Assembly: GCA_018105865.1 (NCBI GenBank)
Contig: CM030835.1
Location: 21,899,024 to 21,963,023 of the forward strand
From: Metaphire vulgaris
Taxonomy: Eukaryota > Annelida > Clitellata > Crassiclitellata > Megascolecidae
Direction of reading: 5' to 3'
Length of the DNA stretch: 64,000 bases
Notes under the pieces: generated by a model
The model's input: the letters and a program-made list of their open reading frames with translations, nothing else
What the model was told of the DNA's origin: nothing
The model's database searches: none
Part shown: in pieces, positions 34,209 to 44,744 of the stretch
Numbering within the stretch: the stretch's first letter is position 1
Layout: every line of letters starts with the position of its first letter
Made by a program: the position numbers and the translations under genes

Positions 34209-34892
34209 ATGCAGAATTCTGATGTAGTGCCTAATTCTAATACATACATCAAAGCAGTTTTCTATATAAATACACTTGAACGTTATGAAGAAATTTACGG
34301 CAGAGAGAAGCCTGGCACTTGTAAGATATGCAAAGAAACATTCAGTCAAAAACAAGATCTTAAATACCATGAGAGGATTCACAGTGGCCAAAATCCACAC
34401 ATTTGTAAGATGTGCAAAAAAGCATTCAGTCAAATAGGACATCTTAAACTTCATGAAAGAATTCATACTGGCGAAAAGCCATATGTGAGTAAAATGTGCA
34501 AGAAAGAATTCAGATATATATCCCATCTCACAGATCATGAAAGAATTCATACAGGAAAGGTGCCTTACCAGTGCAATGTATGTAGCAAAGCATTTAGTCA
34601 GCAAAGACATCTGCTAAGACATCAGAGAACACACACTGAACAAAAGCAACAGAATTCTGAAATTTCTAAGAAGTCATCTTCTGAACTTCATTTTAAAAAC
34701 AATGTTATCAAGGAAAAGTCTTCCAATTTGTTTACACCAAAGATGTTTATGGAGAGACGACCAATGAACAGTCCTTTTGCAGTTGAACATTTTGGATGTG
34801 GATTTTGTGGTGAAATGTTTATTGAAGAAGATCATTTTCTCATGCATTGTTCTTATCACTCAGGTGAAGGTTATTTTTCTTTGCTTATTTGA
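34209..34892 (+). CDS. C2H2 zinc-finger protein, 5 finger units (one degenerate)
   Basis: About 227 codons from the first in-frame ATG at 34209; the frame is open from 34104 without an ATG, so this may be the last exon of a longer gene. After a short leader: finger 1 CKICKETFS...H-x3-H, finger 2 CKMCKKAFS, finger 3 with the first cysteine changed to serine (VSKMCKKEF), finger 4 CNVCSKAFS, then a Ser/Lys-rich spacer of about 65 residues and finger 5 CGFCGEMFIEED...MHCSYH. Linkers are of the TGEKPY type, some altered. Nuclear DNA binding is inferred. The loss of one Cys predicts an unfolded third finger. Confidence 0.8.
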   Translation: MQNSDVVPNSNTYIKAVFYINTLERYEEIYGREKPGTCKICKETFSQKQDLKYHERIHSGQNPHICKMCKKAFSQIGHLKLHERIHTGEKPYVSKMCKKEFRYISHLTDHERIHTGKVPYQCNVCSKAFSQQRHLLRHQRTHTEQKQQNSEISKKSSSELHFKNNVIKEKSSNLFTPKMFMERRPMNSPFAVEHFGCGFCGEMFIEEDHFLMHCSYHSGEGYFSLLI

Positions 34893-35734
34893 CTTTTCAT
34901 TTTCCTTGTCAGAGAACTGTGTTTAGTGAAGTATTGAAAGAGAGATTTCCATTGGTGATCTGAGCAAATATCTTTGACAGGAGGTTGTCACTGGAAGCAG
35001 TCTGAGATGGTTTGGACGATATTTCAATCGTATGGAGCATCCTCTTAATAATGCGTCATAAAAATGAACATGAGAGCATATGGGACCATGGTTCCTTTCT
35101 GACAGTTTCAAATTTGATTGTTATGAATTTTTGTGTCTGGGATGTGTGATTATTTAATTGTCATTAACACAAGACTTTTGTTTTATGTCTTTTTGCAGTT
35201 AATTTCAACATTTTTAAAGAATACTTAGGATGTTTTAAATATGAAAGTTCTCTTATCATATTCAAAATTTTGTTTTAGAAGGAGAAATTTAATTATTTTC
35301 ACATTTAATCAGAATGAGGATGTTTTAATGAAACCCTAACCCTAACAAAATAATATTCAGAATGGAATTAAAACTTTTCTGCGATCATACTGCCATTTAT
35401 ATGGTTTCCTTTATGATGTTGAAGCCATGATTTGCAATAATCCTATGATTTATTTCTTTGCTTATTTTATCAAATACTCCACAAAGTGTACAATGTTATG
35501 GTTTATATCTTTAATTAATTAATTTGTTGTTTGTCTCATAATTCCTGATTTAAAATGTTTTGTAAATAATTTTGACATGATTTCACATTTTATGTTGATG
35601 TTGCCTATGAGGAGGCAGCTGGTATTTGATAGTATTTGGCCCGACTTGGGCCATGGAATGTAATAGATCAAAATCTTGCTAGTTAGTGCCTATATGTTTT
35701 TTGACAGTTAAATTGGCATCGGAGATGACTGTCA
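34893..35734. other. 3' flank of zinc-finger gene, no gene seen
   Basis: AT-rich; a short interstitial telomere-type run CCCTAACCCTAAC lies at 35334-35346. Confidence 0.5.
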
Positions 35735-35885
35735 GGATTCACTTTGGAGAAAAGCCATTGCAAGTCATGTTTTTTTGCAAAACATTTCAAAATCACAAGT
35801 AATTTGCAGCATGGACTTTGTTAACTTTGGTAATCATTCTGAAATGATTCATAGTGGAGACAAATTGTATATTTTCAAAGTTTAA
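35735..35885 (+). pseudogene. Decayed zinc-finger remnant
   Basis: The frame reads RIHFGEKPLQVMFFCKTFQN, HK, then a stop; after a gap HSEMIHSGDKLYIFK. The H-x-GEKP linkers and CKTF string are remains of C2H2 fingers with lost cysteines, downstream of and in the same orientation as the gene at 34209. Confidence 0.65.
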
Positions 35886-36084
35886 TGCAATGTAATTTAG
35901 ATTCAGTGCTGATATATATTTGAATAATTTCATATCCTTTATTGATTTGGATTCATTACTTATTCATTACTTATTCATTGTTTATCATTTGGTCTTAAAA
36001 CATACCTGTTTGACTTGGCTTATCCCCCTTGGATTGCTCCCCGCTGTTCTGACTGATAATCCGGATTGACCTGTCTCTAATTCT

Positions 36085-36172
36085 ATTTGGATTTGGTGCG
36101 CCATCGGCTGATGCCCTGGGCATTATGATAGTGGCGCCATAGAAGTTTATTGATTGACTGATTGATTACTTT
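36085..36172 (+). repeat. LINE/SINE 3' tail
   Basis: GGGCATTATGATAGTGGCGC followed by CATAGAAGTTTATTGATTGACTG, a tail type found on CR1/L2-like elements. Similar GCGCTATAGAAG strings occur at 59461 and GCGCTG at 43110. Confidence 0.5.
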
Positions 36173-36411
36173 TGTTTCAACTGTTTTTTTATTTTTTTAT
36201 AATTAAATAGAGTGTCTATTATTGACATTTAGTTATTTTCTTTTAAAATTTAAATACTTGTTTGATAGTCATTATCAGGCACTGAGCATTGTCTTAGTGA
36301 ATTTGTCAGACTGGACATTTCTAAGTTTCTTGACTGCCTAAAGCATTTATATAAAGAAAACACGTTGATAACTGATATATTAACATAGGCCTAACGACAT
36401 ATCGAGAGTAT

Positions 36412-36468
36412 ACAGTGCTAAATGAATGCTTTGCTGCATATGAGTCTATGTGCAAGCGGTTTCTCACT
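36412..36468 (-). pseudogene. Short zinc-finger remnant
   Basis: Minus strand reads CSEKPLAHRLICSKAFI then a stop, i.e. a linker plus the first half of a C2H2 finger. About 75 bp further on, CTAAATCACAAAATGTC resembles the sequence at 23604 near the 13-finger gene. Confidence 0.5.
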
Positions 36469-36599
36469 ACAGCCAAGTATACTTAATAGTAAGAAGGCAA
36501 AAGCTAAAGACAGTTTGGGTTATAGTGAAGATAGCCACTATATTTACTGAAGACTAAATCACAAAATGTCATGTTAAGCAACAGAAACCAACAAAATTA

Positions 36600-37322
36600 G
36601 ATAAACAAATTTAGTTCTATCTTCTAAGTGATAAATAACTGTGAAAGATCTTAATTGATCAGAGGTGTCAGTCTGCACTGTTTTATACAACTGCCAACAA
36701 GTTTTAAAACAATTCTTTGCTCCCCAAATAACTAGTGTAAGGTTCTAATTAAGGTTTGATGTAGTCACACTTTAGAGTTTTAATGAATCCGTTGCAACTT
36801 TTGCACCTCCGACATGGTAATGGCACTGTGCAGGGGCGCCCACACAAGGGGGGAAAGGAAGCAAATGCTTCCTGAAAAACCTAGGGGAAGAAATCCCCCT
36901 GAGGTTTTGGTATCACGTTAGAGTAGTATATTAATTCAATAGGCCCCTCAATGACTGCGCAATTACTGGCTTTATTGCAGTGCAATTTTGTAACTTCATA
37001 TAAGATTACCGGTACTCAATTCAAGCTCAAGTTCATTATTATCAGGCATTCATAAAATGTTATTATTATTGTAACTTTTACGTAGTCATTCTAATGATGA
37101 AGAGTGCAAACTTCCTGTGAAATATAAATCGTTTATAACAAACTAATAAACTTCATGAAGTTTACATTCCAAATTAGACTACTGCAACTCCCTCCACTAC
37201 TGCAGCCTTCCAAATTAAAGACCTCCATCAACAAATTACAATCCATTTAAAACTGTGAAACGGTGCAATTAAATACTGTTAATAATAATTAGAAATTGCT
37301 TGTTTCAGCCAGTTGCCTTAAG
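36600..37322. other. No gene seen
   Basis: Includes an unpaired MITE-like end CAGGGGCGCCCACACAAGG near 36832. Otherwise AT-rich. Confidence 0.4.
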
Positions 37323-37630
37323 CAGGCCTCGAGAGGGGGGGCAGGGGCAACTGCACAGGGGCCCGGCAGTCTGGAGGGGCCCGGGCCGATGATGAATATC
37401 TATAATTAACAATAAAATGAGTAATAACACTAAAGAATGGTTAAGATGTTAGCTTAGCACAGGTGCCCGGCGAGCGCACAAAGGGGCCTGGGACACAGTG
37501 CTACTAAAAAAAGGTCGTCAACACTTCATAAAAACGGCTGACAAGCAAAAAAGGTCGTCAAGAAAATAAGTTCCTCAAGGGCCCGCCGCCCATTCTGCAC
37601 AGGGGCCCGGAATTTCTCTCGGAGGGCTTG
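37323..37630. mobile_element. hAT-type MITE, GC-rich, 308 bp
   Basis: Left end CAGGCCTCGAGAGG, right end in reverse CAAGCCCTCCGAGAG. Exact 8-bp target duplication GCCTTAAG at 37315-37322 and 37631-37638. CACAGGGGCCCGG occurs near both ends. Confidence 0.9.
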
Positions 37631-37638
37631 GCCTTAAG

Positions 37639-38218
<580 letters not shown>

Positions 38219-38467
38219 TGGTGTAGATTCTGCGGACCCCCGTTTAGGGGCAGGAGAGGAAAGGGAGGACAGGGAAGGGGGAACCTGCTTCCAGCAGCCA
38301 GGGGATGGGCGCCCTGGCACTGTGCAAGGAATTACAATAGTCAAGTGGGCTGGTGACAAGAGAATTGTCGAGGGCGACGAAGGCGGATCAGAGCACAAGA
38401 TCTCGGATTCTATGAATGTATCTTATTTGCAAATGCTTGGATGTACACATTTAAGCTGTTAGACAAA

Positions 38468-38468
38468 T

Positions 38469-38516
<48 letters not shown>
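38468..38516. repeat. (TA)n tract with GC-rich DNA on its right
   Basis: Pure TA followed by TTAGCTGTTTCTGATCTGGT and a GC-rich stretch to about 38650. It resembles the TA-to-GC-rich transitions at the RLE elements, but no homology to them was seen. Confidence 0.7.
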
Positions 38517-38519
<3 letters not shown>

Positions 38520-38649
38520 GCTGTTTCTGATCTGGTCCCCAGGGGCTGCACACCATAACGGAACCTACGACTACGGTTTGGGTCTACGATTCCATCGGGT
38601 TTTGGTCTCCCACGGGGGATGCGCTCTCCAGTGTTACCCAGTCTCTCTG

Positions 38650-39805
38650 CTTCTGTTATTGCACTGGCGAGTGAAACGGCAACGGTTACCGAGTTAAACC
38701 CGCGGTAATTGCTGCAGTAATGGGGAAATTTGCCAAAAATGCGGTGCTACAGCGGTTGCGGGTTCTTGTAATGGGCGATACCGCGGAAATGAGGACGTTT
38801 ACCACGGTAATACAGCGGTAGCGGTAGCAGTTCATAATAAGTTCATAATAATATAGATGGAGCTGTGTAGGCGTTTTTTGTGTGGGAGTTTTTCTGTATG
38901 TATGCATGTAAGTATGCAGAGTATTTAGTAATTCACCAGTAGGTTTTTCGTTGTGTAGGTCTGCCTAAGTGCTGAGCAGGTATTCTTGTTCATTGACCCC
39001 AATCTATGGTCATGTTCGCCAGGGCTTTCTTCAGACCCAGAAAGAGAAAACATCGCCCAGCTACAGGAACTGTGCTATGAGAAAACACACAATACGCGGA
39101 TGCGAAAACAAACAAACCCATTGTTTTATTCAGAATCGATTACATATTGCAATTTGGTTTAATACTAAAACCTTACTAAGTTACTCTTAACTTTTATGAA
39201 CCAACTTCCATGAAATCAAGATGTCGAATGCTTTAGCACGCTCTGAGGCATTGTTTGATTAGTGAGATTTCGTGCCTGTGTGAGAAAACGATTAGTTATC
39301 ATACATCCGACCATCATACCACTGTGGCTGACCACTTCCTACAACAATGCGACAGACCCGTGTCACAAGACTTTAAAATCTCTAAACAATTCTCCACGAG
39401 AATATCCCGCATATTGCTTATGACATATTCGTTAGCACCGACATTTTAAAAAAAACCATCAGCTTATTCAGCGACTGATTCGATCTGTCCTCTTGTGATT
39501 ATTATTATTTGCATTTTCACATCGCTTAGTCTCTGGTCGCCAATATGTGGGTTCTGTGCTGTTGTGTGGCCTTATTTGGTCATACAGTACACAATCATTT
39601 TCAAACAAGACTCAAATCAGCCAATTGATTGACGTTTTGTCATTTTTTGTGATGCGATTTCCATGTATCGGGCAACAATTATGCGGGTCAGAAAATGCAA
39701 TGAAAGCCAATGAAATTGTGGCTCCCTAGGTCATGCATTGGGGAGGATTTGATGTACCTCGGAAGATAAAATATGGAGCAAATATTTCCACAGTCAATTT
39801 TTTTA

Positions 39806-39807
<2 letters not shown>
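38650..39807. other. No gene seen; inverted copy of the 13.2-kb repeat at 39290-39580
   Basis: 39290-39580 contains TAGTCTCTGGTCGCCAA and ATCATACATCCGACC, reverse-complementary to the 13.2-13.4 kb repeat. 38690-38830 is rich in GCGGTA/ACCGCGG strings. Confidence 0.5.
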
Positions 39808-39903
<96 letters not shown>

Positions 39904-39921
39904 TCCTAACCCTAACCCTAT
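39808..39921. repeat. (TA)n tract ending in telomere-type repeats
   Basis: About 94 bp of TA, then TCCTCCTAACCCTAACCC (two TAACCC units) at 39901-39919. Confidence 0.85.
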
Positions 39922-39937
39922 TCCTCCTATCAGGTAT

Positions 39938-40066
39938 ATTTAAAGGTTTTATTTACACTGAAGGCGTGACGCCACGCTGGTCCTTACCCCCTCCTCCTCT
40001 CACAAACTGTTAAACTCACTTAGACCACCTCGAGAGCGACGGACGTTATGGACGGTCCCAAATATC
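39938..40066. mobile_element. MITE fragment, right part of the GTCCATAAAGTAC family
   Basis: TTTATTTACACTGAAGGCGT..CGACGGACGTTATGGACGGTCC parallels 51330-51447 (CATACTGAAAGTGTGACGTCACGG ... TACTTTACGGACAG). The left end is missing. Confidence 0.65.
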
Positions 40067-40560
40067 TGGATGGACCTCAGTTGTGAATCAACGCGACTAT
40101 TTCTATTGGTCCTGTTGAAGGTTAAAGCAGTAAAACTGTAGAATCACGTGAGAATTATCGTCGGCATTTCGCTTTGAAAGAAACATTATTTATTCTTACT
40201 TGATAAACATCACGAGCGCTAATAGGCTAATGGTAATTACTTGACAACGGTTTTATCATTATTTGATCTAGATAATATGTGAGCATCCGTTTGTCCAGAG
40301 CCAAGCTCTGCCTCAGACCATATCAGTGATCCGCAAACCTTCTCATGAAGGGCCAAAATTTCGAGCGATTTTCTCCTAAGTCATAGTTAAATAAGATACC
40401 GAATGTTTATGAAAATGGCAGTGTCACTTGGTATAGTCATTATATAGGGTTGCCAGACGTCCTCCAAAAGAAGGACATGTCCTCCTTTTTAGGTCCGTGT
40501 TCTCCGTCCTCCAGGCGAAGCTAAAGTTTGTAAAATGTCCTCCTTTTGAGATTTTGTATG

Positions 40561-40561
<1 letters not shown>

Positions 40562-40606
<45 letters not shown>
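40562..40606. repeat. (TA)n tract, 5' edge of the second RLE element
   Basis: About 45 bp of pure TA directly before the truncated element. The DNA on its left (40445-40560) has GGTTGCCAGACGTCCTCC / GGACATGTCCTCC strings of an unrelated repeat. Confidence 0.9.
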
Positions 40607-40609
<3 letters not shown>

Positions 40610-41323
40610 TACATATGCGCAACATTTTATTACATATGCGAGAAGCATCTCTGCCCCTGTGGTGCCCAAGTGCTGGAAGACGGCTCGCATGGGCTATCCT
40701 GTCCCCTGGGCCCAGGTCGTACCACTCGCCATGCCACGTTGAACGATCTGGTACAGCGGGGCATTAGAGCGAGGGGTCCTTCCATCAAGGAACCGCCTGG
40801 TCTTAGCAGATCCGACGGAAGAAGACCAGACGGTATGATTTGATCCCGTGGCAAGCCGGACGTAGCCTGGTATGGATGCAACTGTGGCGGACACAGTCGC
40901 CGCCACCTACTTACCATCCACTTCTCTAGCAGCAGGAGCCGCCGCCGGTTTAGCCGCTGCTGTCAAAAAACAGCAAAATATCAAAGCCTGACCCCCATGC
41001 ACACATTCCTGCCAATCGCACGTGAGACGCTTATATAAATCAAGACGCCCTTTGTTTTTTCAACGTGCTTGGACGTCGTCTTGCTCAGCAATCCGGAGAC
41101 ACGAGAGAAGGAAGTTTCCTCTTCCAACGATTGTCTGTCACTCTGCAACGATTTAACGCCATTGCTTTTCGAGGAACTTTTCCTCACCTCGAACCGGACG
41201 AGAGTTAGCCATACAATTTCTTAATGTCTCCGGACATTTTTTTCATAAGACCTTCGGGAATGAAGTACCGAGGGCATAAAAAAATAAAAAAAAATTAAAA
41301 AAATTTAAAAAAATAAATAAAAT
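40607..41323 (+). pseudogene. RLE-type retrotransposon, strongly 5'-truncated and broken copy
   Basis: From about 40634 the DNA aligns with 8244-8903 of the first element: CGAGAAGCATCTCTGCCC (CCHC region), the RPDG endonuclease block near 40825, ACTGTGGCGGACACAGTCGC, the Ala-rich AAGAAAG segment, and CTTTTCGAGGAACTTTTCC before the stop. Small deletions near 40845-40875 and 41030 break the frame. The 3' UTR (TCTCCGGACA, GGGAATGAAGTACCGAGGGC) and A-rich tail are conserved. Only about 0.7 kb of the element is present, and a TA tract follows at 41324. Confidence 0.85.
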
Positions 41324-41341
41324 AATATATATATATATATT
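41324..41341. repeat. (TA)n tract, 3' edge of the second RLE element
   Basis: Nine TA units directly after the A-rich tail. Confidence 0.85.
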
Positions 41342-41379
41342 TGTATTGTTCTCGTCATTGACGAATTTCATACTTTTAG

Positions 41380-41453
41380 TCCGTGGGTCTGGGGGCAGGC
41401 ATTCAATAAGAAGGCACGGGCTCCACGGCCCCCATGTGGAGCCGCCATCGCTG
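41380..41453. mobile_element. MITE fragment (GGAGCCGCCA family)
   Basis: GTCTGGGGGCAGGCATTCAA...GGCACGG...GTGGAGCCGCCATCGCTG parallels the right half of the element at 61778-61963. Confidence 0.65.
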
Positions 41454-41639
41454 ATAAGAGACGTTTTGGCGGCCCAAGTGAAATGGCTTCGCGGACCAAA
41501 TTTGGCCAGCGGGCCAATGTTTGAGGATCGCTGGTACGTGTTGAGCACTAGCAATTCTATAGTATCTGAAGTAAACTTGCTGATAAAAAATTTATTCGAC
41601 ACAAAAATTTCAGCTCGTTACTCATTTTCGCGTTGAAAG

Positions 41640-42762
41640 AAGTTTCCGTATAAACCGAAAGCATCACAAGGGCTGAAATAGAGTAATTACTTGATAACTT
41701 CTTCCTTGTTTAATCTAGATAAATATGCCAGCATTCGTCTGTCCCTAACTGAGCCGCAATTTCGGTCTATGTTATGTTGAGTGACATTGACTCCAATATC
41801 TGAAGCTAACTTGCTGATAATAAATTTAGTCGACCGACTGCTCTACACACGTATACAGTTCAACCGGTTGCTGGGTTAGCAAAGATTTCGAAATTATTGT
41901 GGTCTTCGCCGAGTCGTTATACAGCTACATTGAAACACAACAAGTAAGATTTTATTCGTTCAGTCTTCTTATACTCGATCAATTCAAATACTACTTTACA
42001 CCTTCAAGCTGTAGGCCTAGTAGATTAGATTAAATCAGTCATGCATTGGTTTCGAGAGCCCACCTTAGACTTGCAGAATTTTTTCTCGATGTAGGCCCCT
42101 AGGCCTATTTACTGTACTACAGGGGCTCCATTTATGCCTCCGGTAAATTATTTTCTGGCAGATTATCGATTCTTAGAAATGTTTCCTAGTTCATTGCTGA
42201 GTTTAACGTATTGTCAAATGAATCGGATAATGCTTTCGCGTCCTTTCATCCGTCTTTAGCGCTCGTCAGACGTTTATAAGACTTACATGAATTGAAGAAG
42301 GGTTAAACATAAGTCAACAAACTAAATGAAGACTGTATATAAAAATTGAGCTAGAAAACTCACCCACTTTTTGAAACCGTAAGAGTAAGTGGAGTCTATA
42401 GTATTGTACGGGAATTTCGTAAATTTGACAGTGCACGTGAAATGAAAGCAGTTTGAAATGAGTGCAGCGTCAGCGTTTCGCGTCTTTGTACGTCAGGGAA
42501 GACTTTAACGACAAAAAATCTGATGCCCCACTTGGTTTCCCTCTGGACAGAACAAGGCGTCAAGAGGTTGTCTCCCGTGGATAGACAGTTACCACCTACG
42601 GCCTACAGTAGCACGGCCCAGTCTATGAAAATCAGAGACTTTTATGCATGGCTGGATTCTGCATTCAAGACTCTAGAAACTGGCATTAAGTGTGACGTTG
42701 ATTTTATTACCCTTTAACATCAAGCATGGACAGTTACTGCTCCTGCTTTAAGTGTACGCCTA
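41640..42762. other. No supported gene
   Basis: An open plus-strand stretch at 42523-42717 has an ATG but no recognised domain. A hAT remnant (GGCCAGCGGGCCAATGTTTG) lies just before, near 41500. Confidence 0.4.
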
Positions 42763-42985
42763 GCAAAATGGCATCCTCTTGACTGGTCTGCGAGAACCGG
42801 TCCATAGCCGTGTTTTGGTTTCTGCTTTTGGATCATTGCAAATGATCTTGCATTCCTTGTAATTTATGGAAAGTCCAAGATTTTTACATCCCTTTTTGAT
42901 TGCAGCTAAGTCTGCTGTGAAGCTGATGGTGGGGCCGCCCAGGGTCAGATCGTCAAGGTAACCTGTATGGCATGCAAAGTTCTGG
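42763..42985 (-). pseudogene. RT fragment of the RLE element family
   Basis: Minus strand reads GYLDDLTLGGPTISFTADLA, then AIKKGCKNLGLSINYKECK, closely matching GYLDDLTLGGPTNIVAADIS of the 6.6-kb element. Only about 70 codons remain, with no TA tract nearby. Confidence 0.85.
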
Positions 42986-43018
42986 AAAAATAGTAACAGC
43001 ACAGTTGTTGGATCATCT

Positions 43019-43085
43019 TATGAAACACAAGAATTTAAAGGATAGCCAGAATAGGTTTCTTAAGGGAAGATATTTCTTAACGAAT
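43019..43085 (+). pseudogene. Short CR1-like LINE RT fragment
   Basis: Plus strand reads KHKNLKDSQNRFLKGRYFLTN, matching the block KIVKDSQHGFTKGRSCLTN of the LINE at 55.6-57.5 kb. It stops at an (ATT)n run. Confidence 0.7.
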
Positions 43086-43706
43086 ATTATTATTATTATC
43101 ACGACGATTTATATAGCGCTGTAACATGGTTAAAACCCAAAATCAAAAGCGCTTTGACAGCGCTGACATGTCAATGATGGTCGGAAGGTGGCGATGTTAA
43201 AAATCCACTCTGATGATAGAAGTATCGCGCTGCCGTGAAGAAATCCGGCGCTGAATCCTATAGAAGCTGTCCTTCGCGAGAAAACTGCAGCCACATGGAC
43301 ACGACAACGAAGAACGGAAGATGATGTTAAGAGTCCGCGAGTTGGTAACAGCAGTTCTCCGCACGGTAAGATGGGCGGCGAATTCCGAAGAAGCGGTCTT
43401 CCGCGAAAGATTTCGTCACCGAAATCGGCAAATCCGACGAAGATGGAAGTTCTACTCGATCACAGTCACGTGGCCACGCAGCCACCATCTTAATGGCGGA
43501 CTTTGGCGCAATTACTCAACAGCGGCGGTGACCGACTTCAACCCTCCAGAACGACGTAGAAAAGTGGAGGACGGCAAGAAACTGTACGAAGAACCAATGA
43601 TTAGGACGCAGTTCTCATGCTTGGTACAAAATCCGAGCGCCGAACGTCGATAAATGCCGAGAACAGCGACAATCCGTGGCACGTATAAACACGTGCTGGC
43701 CGCCAT
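43086..43706 (-). other. Retroposon-like segment with a possible small coding exon (43512-43706)
   Basis: On the minus strand an ATG in a good context (GCCGTCATGG, 43706) opens 64 codons: basic, with few acids, starting MAASTCLYVPRIVAVLGIYR and ending LRRSGGLKSVTAAVE, reminiscent of a mitochondrial presequence. The frame closes at 43512, where GA/GTAATT could also be a weak donor. Downstream (43090-43150) is AACCATGTTACAGCGCTATA before an (ATA)n tail, a retroposon-type 3' end, so it may be a retroposed gene piece. Function unknown. Confidence 0.35.
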
Positions 43707-44744
43707 GACGGCGCCAAAACCGTAAATCCACCGAATTCGAAAACCAAAAAACCGAATATAGGCCTACTGTGACGTCTTCAGTCCCCTTCTTTCAGGGATA
43801 GGGTCTTTATTCATTCGACGTCTGCCAAACTATTCTACTTTCCCAGGATGACCAGATATTTCACCAGTTTGGCTTCCCAAATGTCCCGGGGTTCGCCTGG
43901 TCTACGCGAGAGACAGGTCAACTGAATTAGCAAAAGCCCAAAACCACATATAAATGAATAGCATAATATATATAATATAGACTAAGTCAAAAAGCAATGA
44001 AGTGCGAAGAACACATGAATAATATATATATATATAGTGTGCGCAACTTAAAGTTCCAATTCCTATCAATGTCTGTAAAATTGTTTACTACATATAGCTA
44101 GGCAATAATAAGATATGATGCGCCACATAAACGCTGTCTGAACAAGCCTTCCAATTCTAATATAATATCGCATTTATAAAGTCTCTCAACAAATAATACT
44201 TGCATCCTCATAACATACACCGGAGCCATTATTCCTGGTCAGTTATGGCGACATAATTAATAGCATACACATAAAACATAAGCGGCGATTAAATAGCAGT
44301 TAGGGTTAGGGTTAACAACAGTTAATCAACATAGGGAGAGCAACATTATTCTAAGAATAATTCAAATCAACTTCCCTGAAGAGTGCGATGAATTTAGATC
44401 TAACGGTCGATGTTCACGAGTCAAGGTCCTTCTTTGTTACCCTTCAACTCGCGTAGCACTCCTTTGTTCCTGGCTACTCCTCTCCAATTTCTCCTGAGTT
44501 AGTTCCTTCTCAGTTCCTTTTCCTCGAGCGAGAGCCCCTAAGATTGGTCTCACCCATATTTATAGATATTTAATCTCCCCTTTCCCTTCTGCCTGCACTC
44601 CCTGCTTGGCCTTCGCCCGGCTGGGTTTAGCGCCCTAAGCCCCGGATTCCTGCATGCAGCTTCTTTCTAGGATGCAGTGAGGAGCAAGTGCGTGAGGGAG
44701 AGGGAGGGTGAGTGGGCGATTACAGCGACACTCGGCGACAGAAT
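43707..44744. other. No gene seen
   Basis: Telomere-type GTTAGGGTTAGGGTTAAC at 44299-44316. Otherwise AT-rich with no domain. Confidence 0.4.
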
